This document shows, piece after piece, positions 1 through 12,670 of a stretch of 64,000 bases of DNA. The translations under genes were made by a program, and so were the position numbers. The notes beneath the pieces were generated by a model, which saw only the letters and a program-made list of their open reading frames with translations, did not search any database and was not told the origin of the DNA. Each line of letters begins with the position of its first letter. Position 1 is the first letter of the stretch. This DNA is from Alphaproteobacteria bacterium (lineage in GTDB: Bacteria > Pseudomonadota > Alphaproteobacteria > UBA828), in assembly GCA_022820945.1 (NCBI GenBank), contig JAJEEP010000007.1:1-64000 (forward strand), given 5' to 3'.

Positions 1-188
1 CCGTAGAAGACGCCCTCGTAGAAGCTCTTGAAGTACCACTCGAGCATGTGGGGCGCGTTGGCGCCGATCTCGAAGAACGTCGCGTCGCCGCCCTTGCTCT
101 CCTGCAACGCGCGCCTCTCCTGGTATGCCGCGCGCAGCCAGCCTTCCATGGCGTCCGGCGCGACCCTTCCCAACAGCGGATTTGGCAC
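1..188 (-). CDS. Carboxymuconolactone decarboxylase/AhpD-like protein (partial, 3' end missing)
   Basis: Reading leftward from a GTG at 188 gives an open frame to the window edge (62 codons) beginning MPNPLLGRVAPDAMEGW. An AAAGGAGG ribosome site lies about 5 bases upstream of the GTG. The stretch APHMLEWYFKSFYEG resembles the N-terminal helices of CMD/AhpD-fold proteins (peroxidase-related or decarboxylase-like). The catalytic Cys-containing half, if present, lies outside the window. It is followed upstream on the same strand by an AhpC-like peroxiredoxin, a pairing that would fit a peroxide-reduction role, but this is inference. Without the C-terminal part the family call is tentative. Confidence 0.55.
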   Translation of the reverse strand, partial: MPNPLLGRVAPDAMEGWLRAAYQERRALQESKGGDATFFEIGANAPHMLEWYFKSFYEGVFY

Positions 189-253
189 ACTCGCCTCCTT
201 TACCTGTTCGTCGTCATCTGCACGCCCGGCCACGGGTTTGGTGCGAAGCCGAG

Positions 254-904
254 CTACTCGTCCGCCTCCTTCAGCGCCGCGATGACCTCGTCCGGCTCCG
301 CCCGCCTGGTGTAATCGGCATCGACGAACGCCTTGATCACCGTGCCGCCCTTGCCGATCACGAAGGTCGCCGGCACCGGCAAGGTCTGGCTTGCCTCGCC
401 GTTGGAGGTCTCCAGGTCGATGCCGAAGCCCCGGTAGAGGTCGTTGACCGCGTCGGGCAGGCGGAAGGTGAGCCCGAACGCGCTCGCCACCCGGTTTCCG
501 TCGTCGCTCAGCACGTCGAAGCCGATCTCGTTCTTCTCCTGCGTCGTGAGCGCGTTGTCGGGCGTCTCTGGCGAGATCGCGACCAGGCGCGCGCCGAGCG
601 CCTCGATCTCCGGCAGCCGATCCTGCAGCGCCTTCAGCTCGATGTTGCAATAGGGGCACCAGCCGCCGCGATAGAAGGAGACCACGACCGGCCCGTCCCC
701 CCACAGCGCCTCGGAGGCGACCGGCTCGCCGTGGGCGTTGGGCAGAGAGAAATCCGGGGCGGCGCTGCCCTCGCTCGCGCTCTGCTCGGCAATGCCGGAG
801 GCGATGAGGTCTTTCGTGGCCCCCTGCATGGTGGCGAGGGTCTCAGGCGGAAACCTCTCCACAGAAGCGGCCCGCAGCTTGTCCAGCTCGTCCTTCAACG
901 ACAT
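254..904 (-). CDS. AhpC/TSA-family peroxiredoxin-like protein
   Basis: The product is a 216-aa thioredoxin-fold protein. Its centre holds VVVSFYRGGWCPYCNIEL, the peroxiredoxin/thiol-reductase active site, with a CxxC pair (about C83 and C86). Family members reduce peroxides or disulfides with a reactive cysteine. The typical PVPATFVIGKGG strand with its cis-Pro follows near the C-terminus. The ATG at 904 is preferred over the GTG at 910 because GAGGGAG lies 9 bases before the ATG but only about 3 before the GTG. The CMD-like gene follows 65 bases downstream and may be co-transcribed. No signal peptide is seen, so a cytosolic location is likely. The substrate is unknown. Confidence 0.85.
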   Translation of the reverse strand: MSLKDELDKLRAASVERFPPETLATMQGATKDLIASGIAEQSASEGSAAPDFSLPNAHGEPVASEALWGDGPVVVSFYRGGWCPYCNIELKALQDRLPEIEALGARLVAISPETPDNALTTQEKNEIGFDVLSDDGNRVASAFGLTFRLPDAVNDLYRGFGIDLETSNGEASQTLPVPATFVIGKGGTVIKAFVDADYTRRAEPDEVIAALKEADE

Positions 905-1169
905 CGGCACAATCTCCCTCGAATTGCGTTTGAATGCATTGCGTTGTCAGTGTCCTTTCAAGCAGCAATTGGGCGATAAAGTCCAGGCTGCAGAGGCGGC
1001 TCGACGACACCCGGCGACCCGCCCCGCGGGCAGTTGCGTGGGCCCGGTGAGTGTGATACCACTCCCCGGCCTTGTCCGGGACGGGCGCCCGCGAGGCTTT
1101 TTTTGCGGCCGCGCCGCGGGCAGATATGCGGGCGCGGCAGCGCATCCGGGGCAGACCTAGGGAGTAGCG

Positions 1170-1727
1170 GTGGCTGGTCAATCGGTAGGCGGAGCCGGAC
1201 TCGCGGATCGTTACGCGACCGCGCTGTTCGAGCTCGCTCTGGAGCGCAACGCGATCGAGGAGATCGAGCGCGACCTCGACGCCATCCGCGAGCTGGTGGA
1301 CGGCAGCGACGACCTGAAGCGCGTCGTGCGCAGCCTGACGCTGTCCCGCGCCGAGCAGGCCAAGGCGCTGGATGCGGTGCTGGAGCGGCTCGGAACCAGT
1401 CAATACGTCAGAAACTTCGTCGCGCTGCTCGCGCGCAACCGGCGGGTCTTCCTGCTGGTCGACATGATCGCGGCGTTTCAGGCGAAGCTCTCCGAGCATC
1501 GGGGTGAGGTGTCGGCGGAAGTGACCTCCGCAGTGCCGCTCAAGCCCAATCATCTGGACGCGGTCAGGGACGCGCTCCGCACCATCGTCGGGCGCGACGT
1601 GGCGCTCGAGACCCGCGTCGATCCGTCGTTGATCGGCGGGCTCACGGTGCGCGTCGGCTCGCGCATGCTCGACAACTCGCTTCGGACCAAGTTGCAGAAT
1701 CTCGAATTGGCGATGAAGGGAATCTGA
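1170..1727 (+). CDS. atpH: F1 ATP synthase subunit delta
   Basis: This is the first gene of the F1 operon. The 185-aa product has the OSCP/delta layout: an N-terminal helical domain ([16 protein letters not shown]) and a C-terminal half with EVTSAVPL and the hallmark [21 protein letters not shown] end. Delta joins the F1 head to the peripheral stalk. The start is a GTG at 1170 preceded by GGGAG. The stop is one base before the atpA ATG, so translation is probably coupled. The operon order delta-alpha-gamma-beta-epsilon without F0 genes is the split arrangement usual in Alphaproteobacteria. Confidence 0.95.
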   Translation: MAGQSVGGAGLADRYATALFELALERNAIEEIERDLDAIRELVDGSDDLKRVVRSLTLSRAEQAKALDAVLERLGTSQYVRNFVALLARNRRVFLLVDMIAAFQAKLSEHRGEVSAEVTSAVPLKPNHLDAVRDALRTIVGRDVALETRVDPSLIGGLTVRVGSRMLDNSLRTKLQNLELAMKGI

Positions 1728-1728
1728 G

Positions 1729-3258
1729 ATGGATATCGGCGCCGCCGAAATTTCGGCAATCCTCAAGGAACAGATCGCCAATTTCGGCTCCGAGGCCGAT
1801 GTCGCCGAGGTGGGCCAGGTGCTCTCGGTCGGCGACGGCGTGGCCCGGGTCTACGGGCTGGACAATGTCCAGGCCGGCGAGATGGTCGAATTCCCCGGTG
1901 GAATCAGGGGGATGGCGCTGAATCTCGAGACCGACAACGTCGGTATCGTGATCTTCGGCGAAGACCGCGACATCAAGGAAGGCGACATCGTCAAGCGCAC
2001 CGGCACCATCGTGGACGTGCCGGTGGGCAAGGGGCTCTTGGGGCGCGTCGTCGACCCGCTCGGCAACCCGCTCGACGGCAAGGGACCGATCGAGAGCACG
2101 GAGCGCCGCCGGGTCGAGGTCAAGGCGCCCAGCATCATCCCGCGCCGTTCGGTGCACGAGCCGGTGCAGACCGGGCTGAAGGCGCTCGACGCGCTGGTGC
2201 CCATCGGGCGCGGCCAGCGCGAGCTCATCATCGGCGACCGCCAGACCGGCAAGACCGCCGTCGCGATCGACACCATCATCAATCAGAAGGACGTGAACGC
2301 CGGCGACGACGAGTCGCGCAAGCTCTACTGCATCTACGTCGCGGTGGGGCAGAAGCGCTCGACCGTGGCGCAGATCGTCAAGACGTTGGAGGAGTACAAC
2401 GCGCTCCAGTATTCCATCGTCGTCTCCGCGTCCGCGTCGGAGCCCGCGCCGCTGCAGTTCTTGGCGCCCTATGCCGGCTGCACCATGGGCGAGTATTTCC
2501 GCGACAACGGCATGCACGCGGTGATCTTCTACGACGACCTCTCCAAGCAGGCCGTGGCCTACCGCCAGATGTCGCTGCTGCTCCGCCGCCCGCCGGGGCG
2601 CGAGGCCTATCCCGGCGACGTCTTCTACCTGCATTCGCGCCTGCTCGAGCGCGCGGCCAAGATGAACGAGGGCAACGGCTCGGGCTCGCTTACCGCCATG
2701 CCCGTGATCGAGACCCAGGCCAGCGACGTTTCCGCCTACATCCCCACCAACGTGATCTCCATCACCGACGGGCAGATCTTCCTCGAGACCGAGCTCTTCT
2801 ATCAGGGCATTCGACCCGCGATTAACGTCGGCCTGTCAGTGAGCCGGGTGGGCTCCGCCGCCCAGGTGAAGGCGATGCGGCAGGTGGCCGGCCGGATCAA
2901 GCTGGAGCTCGCCCAGTACCGGGAGATGGCGGCCTTCGCACAGTTCGGCTCCGACCTCGATGCCGCGACGCAGCGGCTGCTCAATCGCGGCGCGCGGCTG
3001 ACCGAGCTGCTCAAGCAGGACCAGTTCGCGCCGATGGCGGTGGAGGAGCAGGTGGTCTCCATCTTCGCAGGCGTGCGCGGCTATCTCGATGGCATCGAGG
3101 TGACCGAGGTCAACCGCTTCGAGCGCGAGTTCCTGGGCGAGATGCGGGCCAATCACGGGGCGGTCCTCGAAGAGATCCGGACCTCGCAGCAGATGAGCGA
3201 CGAGAGCGACAAGGCGCTCACCGCGATCCTCGACGAATTCTCTAAGAAGTTCGCGTAG
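1729..3258 (+). CDS. atpA: F1 ATP synthase subunit alpha
   Basis: The 509-aa product matches the family length. It has the non-catalytic nucleotide site GDRQTGKT (Walker A, about residues 169-176), the beta-barrel N-terminus ([21 protein letters not shown]), and the alpha-family signature [17 protein letters not shown] near residue 365. Three alpha subunits alternate with three beta subunits in the membrane-peripheral F1 head. The ATG at 1729 follows the atpH stop by one base. The gene ends in TAG, showing that this genome uses TAG as an ordinary stop. Confidence 0.98.
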   Translation: MDIGAAEISAILKEQIANFGSEADVAEVGQVLSVGDGVARVYGLDNVQAGEMVEFPGGIRGMALNLETDNVGIVIFGEDRDIKEGDIVKRTGTIVDVPVGKGLLGRVVDPLGNPLDGKGPIESTERRRVEVKAPSIIPRRSVHEPVQTGLKALDALVPIGRGQRELIIGDRQTGKTAVAIDTIINQKDVNAGDDESRKLYCIYVAVGQKRSTVAQIVKTLEEYNALQYSIVVSASASEPAPLQFLAPYAGCTMGEYFRDNGMHAVIFYDDLSKQAVAYRQMSLLLRRPPGREAYPGDVFYLHSRLLERAAKMNEGNGSGSLTAMPVIETQASDVSAYIPTNVISITDGQIFLETELFYQGIRPAINVGLSVSRVGSAAQVKAMRQVAGRIKLELAQYREMAAFAQFGSDLDAATQRLLNRGARLTELLKQDQFAPMAVEEQVVSIFAGVRGYLDGIEVTEVNRFEREFLGEMRANHGAVLEEIRTSQQMSDESDKALTAILDEFSKKFA

Positions 3259-3292
3259 CTTGCCGCGGTAAGGGAAGAAACAGGCCTCCGCC

Positions 3293-5649
<2,357 letters not shown>

Positions 5650-5676
5650 GCAAGCCCGAGAGCCCGAGGAGCGGCC

Positions 5677-6078
5677 ATGGCCGACACCCTGCAGTTCGAG
5701 CTCGTCGCGCCGGAGCGGCTGATCTTCTCCGGCGACGTCGAGATGGTGGTGGTGCCAGGCGCCGAAGGCGACTTCGGCGTGCTGCCGGGCCATTCGCTGC
5801 TGCTCTCCACGCTCCGGCCGGGCGTGATCGAGATCTACGAGAACGAGAAGCCCAAGGATCGCTACGTGGTCGCCGAAGGCTTCGCCGAGGTGACGGGCGA
5901 GCGCTGCACGGTGCTCTCGACCGAGGCGTTCGAGGCCGGCGCCATCGACCGCGCCCAGGCCGATGCGCGGCTGGAGCAGGCGCAGCTACGCCTGCGCGAT
6001 GCCGAGGGCGACGAGGAACGCGAGAAGTTCCAACGCGAGGTCGAGCTCGCGGAGCTTCTGGCCGCCAACGCCGGCTGA
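5677..6078 (+). CDS. atpC: F1 ATP synthase subunit epsilon
   Basis: The 133-aa product has the epsilon beta-sandwich with the hallmark GAEGDFGVLPGHSLLLSTLRPG, followed by a C-terminal helical hairpin (AQADARLEQAQLRLRDAEG). It is part of the rotor stalk and usually inhibits hydrolysis. It is the last operon gene: a hairpin with a T run starts 25 bp after its stop, so the F1 genes end here. Confidence 0.96.
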   Translation: MADTLQFELVAPERLIFSGDVEMVVVPGAEGDFGVLPGHSLLLSTLRPGVIEIYENEKPKDRYVVAEGFAEVTGERCTVLSTEAFEAGAIDRAQADARLEQAQLRLRDAEGDEEREKFQREVELAELLAANAG

Positions 6079-6102
6079 GGCGCCGAAGGCGTAGTATCCG
6101 GC

Positions 6103-6121
6103 ACGCGCGAGGCGCGTTTTT
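6103..6121 (+). terminator. Rho-independent terminator of the atp operon
   Basis: A perfect 6-bp stem, ACGCGC / GCGCGT with a GAG loop, runs directly into five Ts. It lies 25 bp after the atpC stop and before a new promoter region, as expected for the end of atpHAGDC. Confidence 0.75.
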
Positions 6122-6156
6122 GCAAAACGAAGCCAATTTCGCGTAACGCATGGTTT

Positions 6157-6185
6157 TTGAACAAAAATAGTGTGTTAGCTGATTC
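6157..6185 (+). promoter_or_regulatory. Candidate sigma-70 promoter for the nitrilase-family gene
   Basis: TTGAAC, a 17-base AT-rich spacer, then TGATTC lies 38 bp before the start of the carbon-nitrogen hydrolase gene, in the only AT-rich patch between the atp terminator and that gene. The -10 match is weak, so this is a suggestion only. Confidence 0.3.
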
Positions 6186-6222
6186 TGGTTCCCGGGGCGT
6201 CAGGTCTCGAGGAGAGTGAGCC

Positions 6223-7152
6223 ATGCCCAGGACCGTCTCAATCGCGGCGTGCCAGTTCGTCGTCAGGCCCGTCGGCAGCTTCGACGAGTTCGCCGCTCAC
6301 GCACGCGCGCTGTTGGACCGGGCAGCGGGCGCCGATCTCGTGCTGTTCCCGGAGCTCTTCACAATCGAGCTGTTCACGACCTTTCCGGGCTGGATGGAGC
6401 TGCCGGTATCCGAGCTGACCCGCATTCATCGATACGGGAACACGAACTACACAGAAGACTATCGCCGGCTCTTCGAAAGCGAGGCCAGGGAGCGGGGGCA
6501 GCACATCGTCGCCGGATCCCATCTGGAAAAGAAGGACGGCAGGTATCTCAACGTCGCCTATCTCTATGGCCCCGACGGGCTGGTGCACACCCACGACAAG
6601 ACGCACATCTTTCCCGCAGAGGCGCAGTGGTCGACCGAAGAGGGCGACACGATCGAGATGATCGAGCTTCCCTTTGCCAAGGTCGGATTCAATGTCTGTT
6701 ACGAGGCCGAAATTCCGGAGTGCGCCGCGAGCCTCGCCGAGCAGGGCGCCGAGATCATCCTGTGCCCGTCGCTCACCTTCACTGAACACGGCTTCTGGCG
6801 CGTCCGCCACAGCGCCCAGGCGCGCGCGATCGAAAACCAGGTGTACGTCGTTCACTGCGGGGGGAGCGCCGCGCTCCCGCCCGGTGGGCCGCTGCCGTCA
6901 CCGTGGGGGCGGAGCTCGATCCTGAGCCCCTGCGATACGCCGTGGGAGGCCCCGAACGGCGTCGTCGCGGAAGCGGTAGAACCCAATATCGAGACCGTGG
7001 TGCGCGGCGTGGTCGACCTCGACCGCATCCACGAGAACCGAGAGAACGGCGCCGCTCCCACATTCAAGGACCGCCGCCGGCGCGCGCACCTCTACGGGGA
7101 GTGGCCCTCCCACACCAAGCACGTGGCGGACAAAGCGCCGTCCAACGGCTAA
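6223..7152 (+). CDS. Carbon-nitrogen hydrolase (nitrilase superfamily)
   Basis: The 309-aa product carries the nitrilase-superfamily triad: E44 in LFPELF, K126 in THDKTHIF and C159 in GFNVCYEAEIPE. Enzymes with this triad hydrolyse amides or nitriles through a thioester; the substrate cannot be read from the sequence. There is no signal peptide, so it is probably cytosolic. The ATG at 6223 follows GAGGAGAG by 7 bases. It is 31 bp upstream of the Rrf2-type regulator and may share its transcript. A role in nitrogen metabolism is possible but not shown. Confidence 0.88.
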   Translation: MPRTVSIAACQFVVRPVGSFDEFAAHARALLDRAAGADLVLFPELFTIELFTTFPGWMELPVSELTRIHRYGNTNYTEDYRRLFESEARERGQHIVAGSHLEKKDGRYLNVAYLYGPDGLVHTHDKTHIFPAEAQWSTEEGDTIEMIELPFAKVGFNVCYEAEIPECAASLAEQGAEIILCPSLTFTEHGFWRVRHSAQARAIENQVYVVHCGGSAALPPGGPLPSPWGRSSILSPCDTPWEAPNGVVAEAVEPNIETVVRGVVDLDRIHENRENGAAPTFKDRRRRAHLYGEWPSHTKHVADKAPSNG

Positions 7153-7183
7153 GATCGGCGCCCGCACCGATGAGGTCGTTCCC

Positions 7184-7642
7184 ATGCAGCTGACGAAGTA
7201 CAGCGATTATTGCCTGAGGGCACTCATCTACCTGGGTCTCAACCGCCACCGGCGCTGCACGATTCGGGAAATCGCCGATGCCTACGGCATTTCCGAGAAT
7301 CACCTGATGAAGCTGATCCATCAGCTGGGTCAGGAGGGATACATCACGACGACCCGGGGCAAGAACGGCGGCCTCGAGCTCGCGTTGCCGGCGAGCGAGA
7401 TCAATCTGGGCACGGTCATCCGCGCCACCGAGGGAAACTTTCAGCTGGTCGAGTGCTTCGCCGGGCGGGAGGTGAACACGTGCCCGATCGCCGGGCCGTG
7501 CCGTCTGACCGGGGTTCTTGAGGAAGGCCTGCAAGCCTTTTTCGACGTGCTCGATCAGTACACGCTGGAAGACATGCTCAAGCCGGCACCGGCGTTCCGG
7601 CGCATTTTCGCGGCCAGGGAAGCGGCCAGACCTCTATCGTAG
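7184..7642 (+). CDS. nsrR: Rrf2-family nitric-oxide sensor, NsrR-like repressor
   Basis: The 152-aa product has an N-terminal winged helix (YSDYCLRALIYLGL; IREIADAYGISENHLMKLIH) followed by three cysteines, C91, C100 and C106, in ECFAGREVNTCPIAGPC. That spacing fits the [Fe-S] cluster ligands of NsrR rather than IscR. NsrR represses NO-detoxification and denitrification genes until NO damages its cluster. The neighbour is a convergent nirK, and a sequence close to the NsrR consensus lies upstream of nirK at 9013-9035, so the NsrR call is favoured over other Rrf2 proteins. Confidence 0.8.
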   Translation: MQLTKYSDYCLRALIYLGLNRHRRCTIREIADAYGISENHLMKLIHQLGQEGYITTTRGKNGGLELALPASEINLGTVIRATEGNFQLVECFAGREVNTCPIAGPCRLTGVLEEGLQAFFDVLDQYTLEDMLKPAPAFRRIFAAREAARPLS

Positions 7643-7740
7643 CAGGCGTCGCGAAGCCGTGCTGAGCCTACTGATTCATGGTTTCGGGCTCCCGCACCTC
7701 CTTTGCGCGGCGCCTCCTTCGATCGTCACGGGTGAGGACG

Positions 7741-7772
7741 TGGGCTGCTCCCGGAAAACCGGAAGCAGCCCA
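7741..7772. terminator. Strong hairpin between convergent nsrR and nirK
   Basis: TGGGCTGCT (7741-7749) pairs with AGCAGCCCA (7764-7772). After one mismatch CCGG pairs with CCGG around an AAAA loop. It lies 98 bp past the nsrR stop and 15 bp past the nirK stop. Neither side has a T run, so it could be a bidirectional transcript end or an RNA-stabilising stem. Confidence 0.5.
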
Positions 7773-7786
7773 TGCGACGGGACGGC

Positions 7787-8896
7787 CTAGGCCGTCATCA
7801 TGGTCGGCGGCTGGACCTGCGTCATCAGATCGTGGTCCCACTCGCCCTCCACGACGACGGTAGCGAGACAGCCCAGCTGGACCGCCTCGATCAGGTTGTG
7901 GGAGAGGTACACGTAGACGCCCGACTGCAGGAAGGTATAGAGGGCAGCCCCGGCCGAGCCGCCGCGGATGAACCAGGTCTAGAGCCCTTCCGCCGGTGGA
8001 TCGACAAAGGAGCCCTGCTCCCAGACGTAATCGCCGTGGCCGCCGATGAGGTGCGGCCTGGAATCGCGGTTGGCCTGGGAGTGGATGAACAGCACCGATT
8101 CACCGACATTGGCCGTGAGCGTGTTGTCGCCGGTGAGCGCGCCGACCCGACCGTTCAGCACGACGTGGGTGGGCGTCAGCGTCTGCATGACGTCGAACAT
8201 GTCGGCCATGCCCTCGCCGTGGTCGGCGTAGTCGATGAAGTTGCCATCGGCGTCGCGGGGCACGTAGAAGTCCTGCTCGCCAATGTAATAGGCCCGGTCG
8301 TAGCGGAGCGGATTGCCGTGACGGTCCTTGAGACCGTCGCGCGGCAGCACCATCACCGCCCCGTTCATGCCGGAGACGACGTGGAAGGGGATCATCGAGC
8401 CTCCCGGCGCGCAGTGATAGATGTAGGTGCCGGGCTTGGTCGCCTTCCAGCGCAGCTTGACCTGCTCGCCGGGCGAGACGAGCGTAAGGGCGCCGCCGCC
8501 GAGCGCGCCGGTCGACGCATGGAAGTCGATATTGTGCTCGAAGACGTTGCTCTCCGGGTTCTTCAGCGTGAGCTCGATGTAGTCGCCCTCGTGGCAGATC
8601 ATCAGCGGCCCCGGAATAGAGCCGTTGAACGACAGCGTGTTGAGCATGGTGCCGTCGTCGTCGATCTCCCGCTTGTCCTCGGTGGCGGTGAGCTCCACCT
8701 CGATGATCTTCGGGCCGTCCGTGGCAACCTGCTCATGAGCCGGGACGAAGGGCGGGGCGACGAGCTCCTGCTTGACCCTTGGCAGGCCGCTTACATCGGC
8801 CTCGCTGGCCGAAGCCATCATGACCGGGGTTGCGGCCGAGGCAGCGCCTAGTGCGCCGCCCATTTTCAGAACGTCACGCCTGTTCACGTGTAGCAT
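7787..8896 (-). pseudogene. nirK: Copper nitrite reductase, interrupted by an in-frame TAG
   Basis: The frame encodes a two-domain copper nitrite reductase (NO2- to NO, periplasm). A twin-arginine signal ([10 protein letters not shown]) starts it. Type 1 copper ligands H121, C162, H172, M177, type 2 ligands H126, H161, H287 and the catalytic pair D124 and H272 are all present ([24 protein letters not shown]). At codon 306 a TAG (7979-7981) stands where homologues read GLETWFIRGG, so GAG probably became TAG. The remaining 63 codons stay open and conserved (TWFIRGGSAG, SHNLIEA) to the expected stop at 7787. The ATG at 8896 follows AGGAGAA. The change could be a recent inactivation, a sequencing error, or read-through; the 305-aa product would lack the end of the second cupredoxin domain. 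Confidence 0.85.
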
Positions 8897-9012
8897 GGCT
8901 GCATTCTCCTGATCCGCTGTTAACCCATCGCGTGAAATTGCTACGCCCGAACGCGGATCGGCCCTGCCCCCAACCCATTCGACAGGCCACTGAGACGACC
9001 CGTGGGCTCTTG

Positions 9013-9035
9013 AAGATGTATTTTGAATAAAGGTT
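9013..9035. promoter_or_regulatory. Candidate NsrR-binding site
   Basis: AAGATGTATTTT followed by GAATAAAGGTT matches the known NsrR consensus (AAGATGYATTTY-AAATRYATCTT) at every base of the left half and most of the start of the right half. It lies 117 bp upstream of the nirK start and 106 bp upstream of the divergent ferritin-like gene, so it could control either or both. Confidence 0.55.
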
Positions 9036-9140
9036 ATGGGCCGTCAAGCGGGATGTGCATCGTTTTGGCTCTTAGCGTAGAGCGGGTCCACCGTGCTATA
9101 GTCCGGGCTCGTCGAATCGTCTTAATCCAGGAAGCGGACA

Positions 9141-10004
9141 GTGGGCCACTGGAGCCTTGACGACATTCCGTGGGATCAGTTCGACCGGTCGAAGCTCGAC
9201 CCGGAGATGGTCAAGATCGCCAAGGCGGCGTGCATGGTCGAGCACCACAGCGCCGACTACGGCAAGTACCTCTGCGGCGTGTTTCACGACGATCCCGGCT
9301 TCTGCGCCGACGCGCTCGCCTGGGCGGAGGAGGAGGTCCAGCACGGCGCGGTCCTGCGCCGTTACGCCGAACTTGCGGACCCAGCGTTCGACTTCGATGC
9401 GACCTTCGCGCGCTTCGTCGCGGGCCACCCCATCGACGTGGAGGCGAGCGAATCGATCCGGGGATCGCGCTGCGCCGAGATGGTGGCGCGCTGCATCGTC
9501 GAGGTCGGGACGTCCACCTACTATAGCGCGCTGCGCGATGCCGCGGAGGAGCCGGTATTCAAGGCGATTTGCAAGCGGATCGCGGGCGACGAGTTCCGCC
9601 ACTACAAGCTCTTCTACACCACCATGAAGCGCTATCGGGATATCGAGGGCATCGGTCGCCTCTCGCGTGCCAAGGCGGCGCTCGGCCGTCTGTTCGAGTC
9701 GACCGACGACGAGCTTTCCTACGCCTATCACTCCGGCGCCGGTGAGCCCGGACCCTACGTCCGCCGCCGCGCGATCCGCGCCTATGCGGCGCGCACCCTC
9801 CCGCTCTACCGGCGGGATCACGTTCAGCGCGGGGTAGGCATGACCCTCAAGGCGATCGGCATCAAGCCGCAAGGGCGGCTGGGGAGATTTGTCGCCGCTC
9901 TGACCTGGCTCGTACTCAGACTCTATGTCCGGCGTCTGGAGCGATTCAGGGCGAGAGAAGCGGGCGGAACTCTGCAATCACCGCTTCGTAGAGCGCCCGC
10001 TTGA
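9141..10004 (+). CDS. Ferritin-like diiron protein of unknown function
   Basis: The 287-aa product has the spacing of a four-helix diiron site: E34 ([12 protein letters not shown]), E65 and H68 (EEEVQHG), E121 (VEVGTSTYY), E151 and H154 ([11 protein letters not shown]). Two ExxH motifs are typical of ferritin-like oxidases and rubrerythrin-type proteins. The C-terminal third is basic and has one hydrophobic stretch ([14 protein letters not shown]), which may associate with the membrane. The start is a GTG with AGGAAG upstream. It is divergent from nirK across the candidate NsrR box, so a role in the NO response is plausible but inferred. Its 3' end overlaps convergent rppH by 59 bp. Confidence 0.75.
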   Translation: MGHWSLDDIPWDQFDRSKLDPEMVKIAKAACMVEHHSADYGKYLCGVFHDDPGFCADALAWAEEEVQHGAVLRRYAELADPAFDFDATFARFVAGHPIDVEASESIRGSRCAEMVARCIVEVGTSTYYSALRDAAEEPVFKAICKRIAGDEFRHYKLFYTTMKRYRDIEGIGRLSRAKAALGRLFESTDDELSYAYHSGAGEPGPYVRRRAIRAYAARTLPLYRRDHVQRGVGMTLKAIGIKPQGRLGRFVAALTWLVLRLYVRRLERFRAREAGGTLQSPLRRAPA

Positions 10005-10428
10005 AGGCAATTGCATTCGCGGTCAGCTCGCCGACCGGCGACCAGCGCCAGTCACTGAACTCGGGATGCAGCGTATCGATATCGATGTCGGTATCGGTGC
10101 CGAGGAAGCGCGCGGCGAACCATTTCTGCTCCTGACCCCGGTAGCGTCCGCGCCAGACGCGGTTCACCAGGTTGGGCGGCAGGTCGTAACGTAGCCACTC
10201 TCGCGTTTCTGCAAGGACTTCCACCTTGTCGGGAGTGACGCCGGTCTCTTCCTCAAGCTCCCTGAGTGCCGTATCGCGGGGGTCCTCGCCGGGGTCGATG
10301 CCACCCTGCGGCATTTGCCACGCCTCTTGCACCATGTCGATGCGCTGCCCGACGAAGACCTGCCCCTGCGCGTTGAACAGCAGCACGCCGACGCAGGGGC
10401 GGTAGGGGAGCCCTTCGAGACTCTTCAT
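9946..10428 (-). CDS. rppH: RNA pyrophosphohydrolase (Nudix)
   Basis: The 160-aa product contains the full Nudix box [20 protein letters not shown] (G-x5-E-x7-REUxEExGU, about residues 42-64) and the RppH-type flanks [11 protein letters not shown] and WQMPQGG. RppH removes pyrophosphate from 5'-triphosphate mRNA ends and triggers decay. It is the last gene of a leftward run folK, ctpA-like, rppH, with a 35-bp gap behind the protease gene. Length and N-terminus are typical. Confidence 0.93.
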   Translation of the reverse strand: MKSLEGLPYRPCVGVLLFNAQGQVFVGQRIDMVQEAWQMPQGGIDPGEDPRDTALRELEEETGVTPDKVEVLAETREWLRYDLPPNLVNRVWRGRYRGQEQKWFAARFLGTDTDIDIDTLHPEFSDWRWSPVGELTANAIAFKRALYEAVIAEFRPLLSP

Positions 10429-10463
10429 GTCAGCGGGGGACGGGGCCGACGACGCGGACCGGA

Positions 10464-11762
<1,299 letters not shown>

Positions 11763-11981
11763 TCCGTCCTTCGACCGTAGCGTCGGCTGTCTAATCTCCA
11801 GCCGACGCGATTGCAGAGCCCTCGTCGGAAGCCGCTGCCTCCGCCCCACCGGGCCGCCGTCCGCGGCCGGGCCATGATATCTCTCGCCATCGAAGATGAT
11901 CAAACTAATATGCGTCTTTTGCGATGGAGCGATAGGGAGCGTCGAACCGTCGGCGGCGCACGCGGGATGCGCCAAGAGCGG

Positions 11982-12509
11982 TCACGAGATAGATCGGGCG
12001 GGCGGGAGCGGCTCGACGGTCTGATCCTCCACCACCCTCGCGAGCAAAGACGCGGCGGTGGCGCCGCTCACCGGATGCCGCCAGTCGGGCGCCACCTCGA
12101 CGAGCGGTGCCAGCACGAACGCGCGTTCCGTGAGCCGAGGGTGTGGGAGAACCAGGGCCGGCTCGCCGTCGTCGCCTTCGCGACGAACGACTTGGCCATC
12201 GTAGTCCAGGAGATCGAGGTCGAGGGGGCGGGACGCGCCCGCGACGCTGCGCCGGCGCCCGAATGCCGCCTCGACGGCGAGGAGGCGCGCCATGAGCAGG
12301 ACCGGCGACAGAGGCGTTTCGACCCGGACCACGCCGTTGACGAACCAGGGGCCGTCGGCCGGAGGTATCGGCGCGCTGCGGTACCAGCGTGACCGCGCCA
12401 CGGGTTGGACCCCGTGTTCGGCGAGCACTGTGAGCGCCGCATCCAGCCCCTCTGCCGGCCTGCCGTGGCGCGCGGTCGGGAGATTCGCGCCGAGCGCAAC
12501 CAAAATCAT
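11982..12509 (-). CDS. folK: 2-amino-4-hydroxy-6-hydroxymethyldihydropteridine pyrophosphokinase
   Basis: The 175-aa product shows the HPPK landmarks: ILVALGANLP at the N-terminus, SRWYRSAPI, a central RPLDLDLLDYDG loop holding the Mg-binding aspartates, and LPHPRLTERAFVLAPL. It transfers pyrophosphate from ATP to the pterin in folate synthesis. It lies 219 bp before the protease gene on the same strand and divergent from the NYN-domain gene. Length is normal. Confidence 0.95.
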   Translation of the reverse strand: MILVALGANLPTARHGRPAEGLDAALTVLAEHGVQPVARSRWYRSAPIPPADGPWFVNGVVRVETPLSPVLLMARLLAVEAAFGRRRSVAGASRPLDLDLLDYDGQVVRREGDDGEPALVLPHPRLTERAFVLAPLVEVAPDWRHPVSGATAASLLARVVEDQTVEPLPPARSIS

Positions 12510-12670
12510 TGTGACGAATTGGTCTCTTGCACTTGTCCCTCTCTCCGGGATTCCCTACTTATGATGTGCATGCTGCGTCGCTGCGAGCGCGCGGCCGACT
12601 GTGCCTCGCCACCCGGCGAGGGCGTGTCTACAAGTTTTCCGCCCCACATGACCTGGAAGGATAGACCTTG

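Noticed and set aside
1065..1121. Possible terminator or leader structure before atpH
   Set aside because: A seven-T run and several GC stems occur, but no stem abuts the T run and the pairings compete, so no clear signal can be called.
7979..7981. nirK TAG as a pyrrolysine or other recoded codon
   Set aside because: Several nearby genes end in TAG in normal positions, and no structure or recoding gene is visible here; the conserved residue is Glu, one base from TAG.
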